From NCBI GenBank assembly GCA_002304445.1, contig NEVA01000002.1, forward strand, positions 1 through 64,000: a stretch of DNA of 64,000 nt, in the 5' to 3' direction. The notes under the pieces were generated by a model. That model did not search any database and had not been told where the DNA came from. It worked only from the letters and a program-made list of their open reading frames with translations. Positions 45,869 through 57,279 of this stretch are shown here, piece after piece. Origin of the DNA: Opitutia bacterium Tous-C4FEB (lineage in GTDB: Bacteria > Verrucomicrobiota > Verrucomicrobiia > Opitutales > Opitutaceae). A program made the position numbers and the translations under genes. Numbering within the stretch: the first letter of the stretch is position 1; each line of letters begins with the position of its first letter.

Positions 45869-48231
45869 TTCGAGGGGAGCGCGAAGGCCACGTAGGCGTC
45901 GCCGGGACCGCTGGCGCCGCCGACGCGGCCGCCGCCGGTGGCGGTGATGACCACGAACTGCCGGCCCCCGACCTCGTAGATCGCCGGCGCGGCCGTGCCG
46001 GCGAAAGGAAGTTTCGCGGACCAAAGTTCGGCCCCGGTGTCGGCGTCGAAGGCGCGGAATTTTTCATCGGCGGTGCCCGCGACGAAGACGAGGCCGCCGG
46101 CGGTCACGCTCGCGCCGCCGAGATTGTGTGCGCCGGTCTTGGGCACGCCGGCCTTGGCGAGTTCCGGGTGTTCGCCGAGCGGGGAGCGCCAGAGAATTTT
46201 CCCCGTGTTGAGATCGTAGCAGTTGAGCAATCCCCATGGCGGCTTGATCCCGGGGTAGCCCTCGTGGTCGTTGAGAAAACCGAAGCCGTTGAAGAAATAG
46301 CGGGGGTGGTCCGTGGCGCCGGGACCGCCGCCGCCGGAGCGCGAGGGCGGTTGGTTGCGACGCAGGAGAAAATCGACGAGGTCGCGGCGCTGGGCGGCGT
46401 CGGGAACGAGGTTGGGCGGCATAACGCCGCGGCCTTTGACGATGATCTCCTCGACTTCGGCCTCGGTCATGCGCGCTTTCAGGCCGAGAAGCGGTGGGAC
46501 CATCCCGACGCCTTGGCGGTTTGGCGCGTGGCACGAGGCACAGCGCTCGATGTAAAGGATCTCGCCGGCTGAGGGAGGAAACTTCGGGTCTCGTTCGCGC
46601 TCGTCGTTGGCGATTACGGTGATTTTGGAAACGACCCGATTCGAGGTCACGTAGAGCCGGCCGGTCGGCACATCAACGGCGGCGCCGGACCACTCGGCCC
46701 CGCCACGGGAGCCGGTGAATAGATTCGGTTTTCCCTCGGTGAACGGCTGAAAAAAACCGTAGGTCGAGCGCGCGACCTGGGCCTCGACAAAGGCGCGCGC
46801 CTCGGGAGTTCGCTCGGTGATGTCGGCCGGATCAAAGCCCATGCGCGAGATGGGCTCGGGTAGTTCGGGATCGGGTTGGTAGTCAGCGGTGCGCTCGCCG
46901 GGGAGCGTGGAGACGGGCGCGCGGCGAAGGCGGACGGGGAAGACGGGTTGGCCGGTGACGCGGTCGAGGATGAAGAGGTGGCCGGCTTTGGAGAGGCTGG
47001 TGACGACATCGACCCGGCGGCCGTCGCGCGTGATGGTGAGGAGATTGGGCGGTGCGCAGACGTCGAGATCCCAGATGTCGTGGCGCACGTCTTGAAAGTG
47101 CCAACGGCGTTCGCCGGTGAGCACATCGAGCGCGACGACGCAGTTGCTGAAGAGATTGTCGCCGAGGCGGTCGACGCCGACCATGTCGGGGCGAGGTGCG
47201 CCAAAGGCGACAAACGCGAGCCCTCGGGTGTCATCGATGGAAAGGCCGCTCCAGCCGTTGGCGCCGGCGCGGGGCTCGACCCAAGTTTCGGCGCCGAAGT
47301 CGGTCTCGCGCGCAACGGAGCGAAATCGCCAGAGCTGTTGGCCAGTGCGCACGTCGTAGCCGAAGGCATCGCCGAAGAGACCCGTCGTCACAAACACATG
47401 GCGGAAGACCGCGCCCGCAGCCGTGGTCCCGGTAGGAAGCAACGTGCGTCCAGCCGTGCCGAACGAGGCGAGGGGCTCGCCGGTTTTTGGATTCAGGGCG
47501 TAGATGAAGTCTCCGGCGCCGACGAGGAGGCGCGCGGAGTTCTCGGCGTCGCCGGGCCAGTAGACGAGGCCACGACGGGCGGGGTCGTCTTGGAGGCGTT
47601 TGGAGGCGGGATTGTCCGCAAGGGAGCGACGCCAGAGCTCGCGGCCGGTGGCGGCGTCGAGGGCGACGAGGGCACGGCCGGGAGTCGGGGCATAGAGCAC
47701 GCCGTCGACGATGATGGGCGTGCATTGGATATTGGACGCGCCGTCGCCGGCGCGAAACGTCCATGCGGGGGCGAGGTCCTTGATGTTTTCGCGGGTGATC
47801 TGGGTAAGCGCGGAGTAGCGGCGGGAGGCGTTGTCGCCCTGCGAGCGGGGCCACGTTTTCGAGTCGGCGTGGTCGGGCGCGGCGGGCGCGAGCGAGGCCG
47901 GGTCGGCGGCGGGGATGAACCGGAATTCGGGAAGCGCTGCGCGGGCGACCGGATCATCGAGGGAGGCGGTGGGTGCGGCACCGGCAAGCGGCGACAGGGT
48001 ACCGAGGGCCAGCAGGAGAAAGCGCATGGCGACGGCGCCGCTAGGGCTGGCGTTGATGCCGGTGGCGCGCGGGGCGAGGGTTTCGTTGAATTGAGCGCGC
48101 TTGGGCCCGATGGTTTCCGCGCGCAGGCGAGCCGGCTGGTTTTGAAGCCACGTCTGCGCGGCGAGTGTGGTCGCCGAGAACAATGCGAGCAGCAGGGCGG
48201 AGTAACCAAGTAGGCGGACGAAAGAAGTCAT
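45865..48231 (-). CDS. PQQ-dependent dehydrogenase with embedded cytochrome c domain
   Basis: A 788-residue exported quinoprotein. Beta-propeller blades of the PQQ type are visible: TWPRSQGDNASRRYSALTQI, ALDAATGRELWRR, ALDVLTGERRWHFQ and YDLNTGKILWR. A c-type cytochrome is inserted before the last blades: heme site CASCH followed by RGVMPPNL with the likely Met ligand. It would pass electrons from an alcohol or sugar to a respiratory acceptor. Two hydrophobic leaders occur: at residues 1-25, and again at residue 69 (MRFLLLALGTLSPLAGAA). The second ATG at 48027 is a reasonable alternative start. The substrate is not determinable. Confidence 0.88.
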   Translation of the reverse strand: MTSFVRLLGYSALLLALFSATTLAAQTWLQNQPARLRAETIGPKRAQFNETLAPRATGINASPSGAVAMRFLLLALGTLSPLAGAAPTASLDDPVARAALPEFRFIPAADPASLAPAAPDHADSKTWPRSQGDNASRRYSALTQITRENIKDLAPAWTFRAGDGASNIQCTPIIVDGVLYAPTPGRALVALDAATGRELWRRSLADNPASKRLQDDPARRGLVYWPGDAENSARLLVGAGDFIYALNPKTGEPLASFGTAGRTLLPTGTTAAGAVFRHVFVTTGLFGDAFGYDVRTGQQLWRFRSVARETDFGAETWVEPRAGANGWSGLSIDDTRGLAFVAFGAPRPDMVGVDRLGDNLFSNCVVALDVLTGERRWHFQDVRHDIWDLDVCAPPNLLTITRDGRRVDVVTSLSKAGHLFILDRVTGQPVFPVRLRRAPVSTLPGERTADYQPDPELPEPISRMGFDPADITERTPEARAFVEAQVARSTYGFFQPFTEGKPNLFTGSRGGAEWSGAAVDVPTGRLYVTSNRVVSKITVIANDERERDPKFPPSAGEILYIERCASCHAPNRQGVGMVPPLLGLKARMTEAEVEEIIVKGRGVMPPNLVPDAAQRRDLVDFLLRRNQPPSRSGGGGPGATDHPRYFFNGFGFLNDHEGYPGIKPPWGLLNCYDLNTGKILWRSPLGEHPELAKAGVPKTGAHNLGGASVTAGGLVFVAGTADEKFRAFDADTGAELWSAKLPFAGTAAPAIYEVGGRQFVVITATGGGRVGGASGPGDAYVAFALPSK

Positions 48232-48334
48232 GCGGGGCGGCGAGCCGGAATCGGCCGAAGCTGAGTCGGCGCAGGGGGAGCGTCAAAACTTTCGACAACG
48301 GGCGAAGCGTGCGTTTGGTTGTCCGGCTACCAGC

Positions 48335-49870
<1,536 letters not shown>

Positions 49871-49904
49871 TGCGACTCGCACGGCAGCGGGAGAGCTTCG
49901 GGGT

Positions 49905-51323
49905 ATGACGATTCTGCCGATCAATCCCGCGGCCAACGCCAACCCCGAGGCGTTGCGTGCGTTTCTGGAACAGTGCCGGTCGGCGGCGGCGCGGGCGGGA
50001 CGGGCGAAGCTGGTGAGTATATCGATCGCGGTGGACGCGCTCGATCCGTTGGCGGTCTTGGAATCCATCTTCGAGCCGGGCGAGCCGCACTTTTATGCGG
50101 AGCGGCCCGACATCGGAAGCGCGATCGCCGGGGCGGAGACGGCGGCGGCGTTTGAAAGCACGGGGCCGGGCCGGTTTGAGGCCGTGCAACGGTGGATCGA
50201 CGCGATGCTGCAAGACACGATCGGGGTGGGCGACGTGAGCGCACCGTTTGGCGGACCGCATTTTTTCACGGGCTTTGCGTTTGCTGACGAAGTGGAGGCC
50301 GGCGAGCCGTTTGCCGCGGCGCGGGTGTTTGTGCCTCGTTGGCAGGTGGCGCGAGCGGGCGCGGTGACGACGGCGGTGGCAAATTTCCTCGTGCCGCCCG
50401 ATGCGGATCTCAACGCATTGGCCGAGCGGGTCTGGCGGGCGCACCGGAAGTTTGGCGGGTTTCGCTATCGGGAGACTCCCTTAACAGAGCCGTCGGCTGA
50501 AGCCATCTTTCAGGTACGGGAAGCGGGTGATTACCGCGCGGTCGTGGCGAAGGCGGTGGCGAGGATCGACGCGGGCGAGTTCACGAAAATTGTTTTGGCC
50601 CGGGCGCAGGAGTTTGCGTCGGACCAGCCCTTGCATCCGCTGCGAGTGCTCAACGGGCTGCGCCAACGATTTCCGGACTGTTATGCGTTTTCTTTGGCGA
50701 ACGGGAGAGGGCAGAGCTTTATCGGTGCGAGTCCCGAGCGGTTGGTGCGGGTGAGCAAAGGGGTGCTCGAGACGGAGGCGCTGGCCGGATCCATTCGCCG
50801 GGGAGCGGGCGCGAGCGAGGATGCGGCGCTGGCGGGGACTTTGTTGCGCAGCGAGAAGGACTGCCGGGAGCACCAGCATGTGCTGGCCGCGATCACAGCG
50901 CGGCTGGAGCACCTCGGGCTGGCCCCGGAGTATGCGGCGGAACCGGGACTGAGGCGGCTGGCCAACGTGCAGCATCTGCACACGCCGATTCGGGCGACGC
51001 TGCCCAAGAACGTGCGACTGCTCGCGGTGCTGGCGGCCTTGCACCCGACTCCGGCGGTGGGTGGGTCGCCGTTGGCGGCGGTGCTGCCGGCGATCCGCGG
51101 TTTGGAAAGTTTCCCGCGCGGGCTTTATGCGGGCGCGATCGGTTGGTCGAACGCGCGGGGCGGCGGTGAGTTTTTCGTCGGCTTGCGCTCGGCGTTGGTA
51201 GACGGGGGCACGGCCCGCGTCTATGCCGGGGCGGGGATCGTCGCGGGCTCGACGCCCGAGAAGGAATTTGCGGAAACTGAACTCAAGTTTAAGGCTATGC
51301 TCGAAGCGCTTCGAAACTCATGA
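49905..51323 (+). CDS. menF: Isochorismate synthase
   Basis: A 472-residue chorismate-binding enzyme that makes isochorismate for menaquinone. Motifs: FTKIVLAR, SFIGASPERLV, TEALAGSIRRG, LHTPIRATL, HPTPAVGGSP, GLYAGAIGW and VYAGAGIVAGSTPEKEF. It couples to menD through an ATGA overlap of four bases, which favours MenF over a siderophore EntC role. The N-terminal third (about 1-190) is poorly conserved, as usual. Confidence 0.93.
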   Translation: MTILPINPAANANPEALRAFLEQCRSAAARAGRAKLVSISIAVDALDPLAVLESIFEPGEPHFYAERPDIGSAIAGAETAAAFESTGPGRFEAVQRWIDAMLQDTIGVGDVSAPFGGPHFFTGFAFADEVEAGEPFAAARVFVPRWQVARAGAVTTAVANFLVPPDADLNALAERVWRAHRKFGGFRYRETPLTEPSAEAIFQVREAGDYRAVVAKAVARIDAGEFTKIVLARAQEFASDQPLHPLRVLNGLRQRFPDCYAFSLANGRGQSFIGASPERLVRVSKGVLETEALAGSIRRGAGASEDAALAGTLLRSEKDCREHQHVLAAITARLEHLGLAPEYAAEPGLRRLANVQHLHTPIRATLPKNVRLLAVLAALHPTPAVGGSPLAAVLPAIRGLESFPRGLYAGAIGWSNARGGGEFFVGLRSALVDGGTARVYAGAGIVAGSTPEKEFAETELKFKAMLEALRNS

Positions 51324-53059
51324 ACCTGCCCGATCTCGATTTCCGTTCGGTAAACACCCTCTGGGGTAGCGTCACGGCTGAGACGCTGGCGCGCTGCGGC
51401 GTGCGGCGTGCCGTCATCTCACCGGGCTCGCGCTCGACGCCGCTCACGGTCGCGTTTACGCGCCATGCGGAGATCGAGTGTATTCCGGTGCTGGACGAGC
51501 GCTCGGCGGCTTTTTTCGCGCTCGGCATGGCGAAGCAGCGCGGTGAACCGGTGGTGTTGCTCTGCACCAGCGGGACGGCGGGAGCGAATTATCTGCCCGC
51601 AATCATCGAGGCGCGGGAGTCGGCGGTGCCGTTGATCGTTATCACGGCGGATCGTCCGCCGGAGATGCGCGGCTGCGCGTCGGGCCAGACCATCGACCAG
51701 CTGAAAATGTTCGGGGATTTTGTGGGCTTCTTCCACGAGTTGGCGTTGCCGGAGGCGAACGAAGCGCGCCTGCGATATCTGCGGCAGACGCTCTCCCACG
51801 CGGTCGAGCGGGCGATGCAGCCCGTGGCGGGACCGGTGCATTTGAACGCGCCGTTTCGGGATCCCTTGGCGCCGACCGACGACGGCGGGGTGACCGCGGC
51901 GGCGGTCGCGGGCACCGACTGGCAGGTGTTTTTCCAGAATTTGGGTTCGCCGGTTTCGACGAGTGTAAGCGGGGGGATTCCGCGGTTTTCGCCCGACGTG
52001 CACGGGGTGATCATTGCCGGGCCCTCGCAGCCGGGTGATCCGGGCGCGCACGCGGCGGTGGTCGGAGAGATCGCGCAGAAGCTCGGTTGGCCGGTGCTGG
52101 CGGACGGGCTTTCGCCGCTGCGGAATTTCTCCGGCACGGTGCCGCATCTGGTGAGCACCTACGACACGATCCTCCGTAACCCCGAAGTCGCGGAGCGGTT
52201 GAAACCGGAGGTCGTCATCTGTCTCGGCAGTTGGCCGACGAGCAAAGTCCTGCGGGCGTGGCTGGAGGCGAGCGGCGCGCGGATGTGGTTGGTGACGCGG
52301 CGCACCGACAACCGTGATCCGCTGCATGGTCGCACCGTGCATCTGCCGGTCTCTCTGGCGGCGCTGGCGGCGGAGTTGCCCCAGACGATGGAGACCAATG
52401 GCTACGAACAGATGTGGGCGGGCTACGAGCACCATGTGCGGGTGGCTCTGGACGACCGGGTGACGCAGATCGATGGGTTTTTCGAGGGCCGTGTGACGAC
52501 GATGCTCTCAAACCATTTGCCGGTGGAGACGACCCTTTGCGTCGCAAACTCGATGCCGGTGCGGGACCTCGAATATTTTTGGGCGCCGGGCGATACCTTT
52601 ATCCGACCGATGTGCAATCGGGGCGCGAACGGCATCGACGGCACGCTCTCGACGGCGCTGGGGGTCGCGCACGCGGCAGGCGCGCCGACGGTTTTGCTCA
52701 CGGGGGATTTGGCGCTGCTGCACGACACGAACGGCTGGCTGATCGTGCCGAAGTTCAAGGGCGCGCTCACGGTGGTGTTGATCAACAACGCGGGCGGCGG
52801 GATCTTTGAGCACTTGCCGATCGCGGAATTTGAGCCGCCGTTTGAGGAGTTTTTCGCCACACCGCAGGCGGTGGATTTTGCCAAATTGTGCGCGGCCTAC
52901 GGCGTGGATCACATCGCGGTGAGCGATTGGGCGCAGTTCGCCGAGTTGATCGCAAATCCGCCGTTGAACGGTGTGCGGGTGCTGGAGGTACGGACGGATC
53001 GCAAGGCCGACGCTGCCTCGCGAAAGAAGCTGTTCGCGGAGTTGGCGGCCGAGTTGTGA
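51320..53059 (+). CDS. menD: SEPHCHC synthase MenD
   Basis: A 579-residue thiamine-diphosphate enzyme joining isochorismate and 2-oxoglutarate in menaquinone synthesis. It begins near AVISPGSRSTPLTVAF, DERSAAFFALGMAK and CTSGTAGANYLPAI. The ThDP-binding C-terminal part contains NRGANGIDGTLSTALG and LTGDLALLHDTNG ... INNAGGGIFEHLP. Downstream men genes (menH, menC, menB) are absent from the window. Translationally coupled to menF. Confidence 0.94.
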   Translation: MNLPDLDFRSVNTLWGSVTAETLARCGVRRAVISPGSRSTPLTVAFTRHAEIECIPVLDERSAAFFALGMAKQRGEPVVLLCTSGTAGANYLPAIIEARESAVPLIVITADRPPEMRGCASGQTIDQLKMFGDFVGFFHELALPEANEARLRYLRQTLSHAVERAMQPVAGPVHLNAPFRDPLAPTDDGGVTAAAVAGTDWQVFFQNLGSPVSTSVSGGIPRFSPDVHGVIIAGPSQPGDPGAHAAVVGEIAQKLGWPVLADGLSPLRNFSGTVPHLVSTYDTILRNPEVAERLKPEVVICLGSWPTSKVLRAWLEASGARMWLVTRRTDNRDPLHGRTVHLPVSLAALAAELPQTMETNGYEQMWAGYEHHVRVALDDRVTQIDGFFEGRVTTMLSNHLPVETTLCVANSMPVRDLEYFWAPGDTFIRPMCNRGANGIDGTLSTALGVAHAAGAPTVLLTGDLALLHDTNGWLIVPKFKGALTVVLINNAGGGIFEHLPIAEFEPPFEEFFATPQAVDFAKLCAAYGVDHIAVSDWAQFAELIANPPLNGVRVLEVRTDRKADAASRKKLFAELAAEL

Positions 53060-53178
53060 ACGACGGGGATGCCGGCGCGCGATTGGCCCGCGTAGCCGGA
53101 AATGGCTCGAGACTCCTTCGGCTCGACCCCACGCCCGGCGAGTTACGCTATGCGGGAACTTGGCTGGGGATGGCGTGA
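53056..53178 (+). CDS. Possible small coupled protein, 40 residues
   Basis: A GTG overlaps the menD stop as GTGA, the same junction used elsewhere in this window. The 40-residue frame (VNDGDAGARLARVAGNGSRL onwards) ends at 53178. No domain is recognised and the frame may be chance. The position gives it some interest. Confidence 0.25.
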   Translation: MNDGDAGARLARVAGNGSRLLRLDPTPGELRYAGTWLGMA

Positions 53179-53214
53179 CTGAAGGACGTTATGGTCCGAC
53201 AATCCTTCACCGCC

Positions 53215-55143
53215 ATGTCCCTAAATCTAAAACTCATTCCAAGTAAATGGCTGCGCACGCTGGGCCTCGCGGCGATGCTTGCAACGGTGCCGGTCTTTGC
53301 CGCCAAGCCGCCGGCGGTTCCCGCCGACGCTGGGGCCGCGAGCCGCGCCGCGCTGGGCGACAAAGATGCGATCGTCTCGGCCACGCCGATGAAAATCGAG
53401 GCGACCGACGGGGTGGGCACCGCCGGGCAATTGGTGGTAGCGGCGGAAGTGATCAGCGCCGATACACGCTCAGACCTGACCTACACGATCACGGCCCAAC
53501 CGGCGCACGGGCGGATCGGGTTGGCCGGCGGCGGCGATGAGGACGTTTTCAAGACGACCACGGCGCGCCTCGGCTACTTTGCGTATCGTTCCGACGAAGG
53601 TTACGTGGGCGAGGACTCGTTCGCTTACTCGGTGCGCAATGAGACGTCCGGCCTGGTGTTCAATAACACGGTCTTCGTCACGGTGATGCCGCCGCCGGCG
53701 GTCGTGCTGGGAAAGTTCGAGGTCGGCGCCAGCCGTGAAAACGCCACGAGCAACGTGCGCCCCGTGGTGCTGATGACGCGGCCGAACGCCCCGATCACGC
53801 AAAAGGTGCCCAATCACGAGGAGTTCATGAACACGACGGATCGCGCGGTCATCGTCGCCCCGAAGGTGGCCTACGTGCTGGACGAAAAGGCGAAGCCGCA
53901 GAACGGCGTAGCCCGCCTCGACCGCGCGAGCGGTCAGCTCACCTATTCGCCCAACCCCGGCTACATCGGCGAAGACCGGTTCAAGTATTATACGATCGAT
54001 GAAAACAACCCGGCGCTCGGCTTGGAGAATTCCGTCACCATCAACATCGAGCCTGTCCGCGACGTGAAGCGGGTATCTGTCGATCGCTCCCGCAGCCGCG
54101 AAGTCGACCTCGTGTTCGTCATCAACAATTCGCGCTCGATGGCCGAGCACCAGAGCCGGATCGCGGCCAATCTCCGCCGTTTTCGCGCACTCTTCGACGC
54201 ACGCGATCTCGACTACCGGATCGGGGTGTTGACGACCGACTTTGTGAACGGGGATCTGGGCCGGGGGTCGGTTGACCAAGGCCATTTCAAGGCAGTGCGC
54301 TCGACGGAGATCGACGCGGCGGGCAATCCGGTGCTCGACCGAAACGGTCGCCCCAAGACGCTGACTAAGCGGGTCGCGAGCAACGGCACGCTGGTGACGC
54401 TCCCGGTGCTGGCCCAGCCGTGGATTACGCCGAAAACGCCGGACGGCGTCTTCGCCGAGTTGGTGAAGGTCGGCACGAACGGTGACAGCAACCGCACGGC
54501 GTTCACGTCCGTCTATAATTTTGTCGCGGGATATGCCAACCAGCAGCACGCCTTCCTGCGGCCCGACGCCACTACCATCGTGGTCTTCTTCATGGACGAG
54601 GAAGAGACCCGCATGGCCCTGTGGAAGGAGCAAAAGAACGGTCCCCGCCAAGCCGAGTGGATCGAAAACGGGAAACTTCCCGACCTGCTGAACCAGTTCA
54701 ACGCGCGCAACCCCAGGGAACGGCAGACGCTCGACGGCTATATCAATTATTGGGTGCTGCGCCCTTTCATCATCGTGAAAGGCAACCGGCGCGGAAAACT
54801 GGAGATGCACGCCGTGGTCTCACCGGCCAACGTGTCGCACCGCCGGGCGGCCGAATTAACCGGCGGCACCGTGCTGAACATCGCCTCCGATTTCTCCGGC
54901 CCTCTGGCTGCGCTGGGTGACCGCATCGCTGACACCGTTGCCGTGGCGCTCGCGCCGATCGGCCCTGCGGCGACGTTTTATCAAAAGAGCCTGCTCGTGC
55001 TGGTCGATGGCCAGGAGGTGCGCCCCGATCCGCAAAACGGTTGGGTCTACGACACTCTTACGCACAGCGTCCGGTTTCAAGGCACCGCGAAGAAGCAGGC
55101 GTTTCTGGCCAAGATCGACATCACCTACGAGGAGCACCTGTGA
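53215..55143 (+). CDS. Secreted protein with cadherin-like and vWA-like domains
   Basis: About 642 residues from ATG 53215; another ATG lies at 53191. A signal peptide (LRTLGLAAMLATVPVFA) leads to two Ig/cadherin-like modules (about 50-160 and 200-275; SDEGYVGEDSFAYSVRNET and PNPGYIGEDRFKYYTIDENN). A von Willebrand A-like part follows (VDLVFVINNSRSMAEHQ, then TTIVVFFMDEE). The MIDAS DxSxS reads NNSRS, so the first Asp is Asn. A role in adhesion or cell-surface interaction is likely; the binding partner is unknown. A hairpin follows the stop. Confidence 0.8.
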   Translation: MSLNLKLIPSKWLRTLGLAAMLATVPVFAAKPPAVPADAGAASRAALGDKDAIVSATPMKIEATDGVGTAGQLVVAAEVISADTRSDLTYTITAQPAHGRIGLAGGGDEDVFKTTTARLGYFAYRSDEGYVGEDSFAYSVRNETSGLVFNNTVFVTVMPPPAVVLGKFEVGASRENATSNVRPVVLMTRPNAPITQKVPNHEEFMNTTDRAVIVAPKVAYVLDEKAKPQNGVARLDRASGQLTYSPNPGYIGEDRFKYYTIDENNPALGLENSVTINIEPVRDVKRVSVDRSRSREVDLVFVINNSRSMAEHQSRIAANLRRFRALFDARDLDYRIGVLTTDFVNGDLGRGSVDQGHFKAVRSTEIDAAGNPVLDRNGRPKTLTKRVASNGTLVTLPVLAQPWITPKTPDGVFAELVKVGTNGDSNRTAFTSVYNFVAGYANQQHAFLRPDATTIVVFFMDEEETRMALWKEQKNGPRQAEWIENGKLPDLLNQFNARNPRERQTLDGYINYWVLRPFIIVKGNRRGKLEMHAVVSPANVSHRRAAELTGGTVLNIASDFSGPLAALGDRIADTVAVALAPIGPAATFYQKSLLVLVDGQEVRPDPQNGWVYDTLTHSVRFQGTAKKQAFLAKIDITYEEHL

Positions 55144-55166
55144 TGAACGTCCCCGCGGGACGTTCA
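55144..55166 (+). terminator. Hairpin after the vWA gene
   Basis: TGAACGTCCC-CGC-GGGACGTTCA is a perfect 10-base-pair stem right after the stop codon. No T tract follows, so it may be an mRNA-stabilising or weak terminator structure. Confidence 0.5.
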
Positions 55167-55570
55167 CAATGTCACGTGCGGGGATGACGAACAGGCGTAC
55201 GAACAGGGTCTTGTCTCGTCTCCCGAGAGAAGGTTTCCGTGCACCCGACGCAGTCGCTAACTGCCACGAGGCAAGACCTGCCGCTTTAGCTGCCCTCGCG
55301 TTTTGATCGAACGTGCCCTATGAACGCGGCGCCCGATCACGGACTGCAAAAAGCAAGGCGCCCCCTTTTCCGGACCCAGCGAGAGCAAAGTGTAATGTGG
55401 CCGTGCCATTCGGACGTGCCCCGCAGAATCGAACGGGTTGGCCCAAGTCGGACGCGAGCCGAATGAACTTTGGGGCTCGCGCATGGTGGGGATTTTTGGG
55501 CGAAAAAAAGCATCGTGCTGCGAGCGTCTGAGCGGATAATTTTCGCCGTTCCCCCAACCCCTCGTTCCCC
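55167..55570. other. Intergenic region before the Gfo/Idh/MocA gene
   Basis: About 400 bases with no supported gene or RNA. Small frames on both strands are overlapping and unlike known proteins. The promoter of the oxidoreductase gene should be here, but no clear elements were identified. Confidence 0.45.
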
Positions 55571-57019
55571 ATGTCCTTTATTACCCGGCGTTCGTTTTTG
55601 CACACTTCCGCGCTCGCCACCGGCGCCGCGCTTCTCGCCCGCAGCACTTCTTCTTATGCCCGCACCGTCGGGGCCAACAATCGGCTGCGCATCGCCGTCG
55701 TCGGTCTCAACGGCCGCGGCAAAGCCCACATCGCCGGCTGGTCCGAGCAGAAGGATGTCGAGATCGCCTATCTCATCGATCCCGACCAAAAAATCCTCGA
55801 TCGAACGCTCGCCGGCCTGAAGGAAAAATCGGGCGACAAATTCGCCGCGAAGGGCCTCGCCGATCTCCGCCGCGCGCTCGAAGACCCGACCCTCGACGCG
55901 ATCTCCATCGCCACGCCCAACCACTGGCACTCGCTCATGACGATCTGGGGCGCCCAGGCGGGTAAACACGTCTACGTCGAGAAACCGATGAGTCACGACG
56001 TCGCCGAGGGCCGTGCGGCGGTCGCCGCGCAAAAACGCTACGGTGTCGTAGTCCAACACGGCACGCAGCGCCGCAGCGACGAGAAGATCGCCGGGCTACA
56101 CGAGGCGATCCAGGCGGGCAAGTTCGGCCGGTTGAAAATTTCCTACGGCTATTGCTGCAAACCGCGCGACACGATCGGCCTCAAAGCCCCGACGATGCCC
56201 CCGGCGAATCTCGATTGGAATCTCTGGCGCGGCCCTGCGGTCACCGATTACCACCCGAATCTGGTGCACTACAACTGGCACTGGTTCTGGAAGACCGGCA
56301 ACGGCGATATGAACAACCAGGGCACGCACCAGCTCGATGTGGCGCGTTGGGCGCTCGATCCGAAGCTCACCAGCCCGACGCGAGTGATGGCGCTTGGCGG
56401 CCGTTTCAAGTGGAACGACCAAGGCGAGACGCCCAACACGATGTTCGCCGTCGCGGAGTATCCGAACGGGCAGCAGGCGTTCTTCAACGTCCGCAACGTG
56501 AACTACCCGGGCTACCTCAACCAGGTGGAGAACGAGTATTACTTCGAGGACGGCGGGAGGATCGTGCGCAACCAGTATTTCGCGAAGGGCAGTGCGGTCG
56601 GCGAAAAGCTTTCGATCGCGCCCGGCAAAGTGACGCCCGGCGGGAACTGGGGTTCGTTCATCGCCGCCTGCCGCGCCGGCAAACCCGAGATGGCCAACGG
56701 CGACGTGGAAGCGGCGCACTACGGTTCGGTGCTCGGCCACCTCATGAACAACTCCTACCGTCTCGGCACGAAGGTGCCGTTCAACGCCAAGGCCGGTCGC
56801 TTTGGCGACAACGCAGACGCCTATGAACACTTCATGAAGTTGCACGCGATCATGCGGGACGGCGTCGGCGTGCCGGAAGACGGCGCGGAGTATGTCGTCG
56901 GCCCGTGGCTCACCTTCGATCCGCAGAGCGAGCGCCACACCGGCGCGTTTGCGCAGGAAGCTAACGCGCTCCTTGCCGACCCACGCAGCACGGGCTTCGA
57001 ACTGCCGAAGCTGGGTTAG
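55571..57019 (+). CDS. Tat-exported Gfo/Idh/MocA family oxidoreductase
   Basis: A 482-residue NAD(P)-dependent sugar or inositol dehydrogenase-type enzyme. A twin-arginine signal (TRRSFLHTSALATGAALLA) at the N-terminus implies export in folded form with its cofactor. The Rossmann part has LRIAVVGLNGRGKAHIAGW and ATPNHWHSLM, followed by the EKPMSHDVAEGRAAV segment (EKP motif). The C-terminal domain has WRGPAVTDYHPNLVHYNWHW and GTHQLDVARWAL. Tat-exported members are common in Verrucomicrobiota and Planctomycetota and probably process sugars; the substrate is not known. Confidence 0.9.
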   Translation: MSFITRRSFLHTSALATGAALLARSTSSYARTVGANNRLRIAVVGLNGRGKAHIAGWSEQKDVEIAYLIDPDQKILDRTLAGLKEKSGDKFAAKGLADLRRALEDPTLDAISIATPNHWHSLMTIWGAQAGKHVYVEKPMSHDVAEGRAAVAAQKRYGVVVQHGTQRRSDEKIAGLHEAIQAGKFGRLKISYGYCCKPRDTIGLKAPTMPPANLDWNLWRGPAVTDYHPNLVHYNWHWFWKTGNGDMNNQGTHQLDVARWALDPKLTSPTRVMALGGRFKWNDQGETPNTMFAVAEYPNGQQAFFNVRNVNYPGYLNQVENEYYFEDGGRIVRNQYFAKGSAVGEKLSIAPGKVTPGGNWGSFIAACRAGKPEMANGDVEAAHYGSVLGHLMNNSYRLGTKVPFNAKAGRFGDNADAYEHFMKLHAIMRDGVGVPEDGAEYVVGPWLTFDPQSERHTGAFAQEANALLADPRSTGFELPKLG

Positions 57020-57279
57020 GTTTTGGCGGGCGGGAATACTCCCGCTGGCGAGGGCAGCAAGATCAGGGGTAGGTTGCTGGTTCCTTGGGCCTGACCCTCG
57101 CTTGGACTTCGGCATTCTTGGCGGCTTCGTCCGCAGCGTGCAGGAGTTTCGTGCGACCCAACCTTCTTTTTTCCTCCCGAAGACAGGCGGTCGTCGCTCA
57201 TCGCCGGCGGCGCCGCGGCGATTTTCAAATGCGTCGGTTGACGCGAGCGGTGCCGGGCACAGTCTCGGGGCATTCCCCG

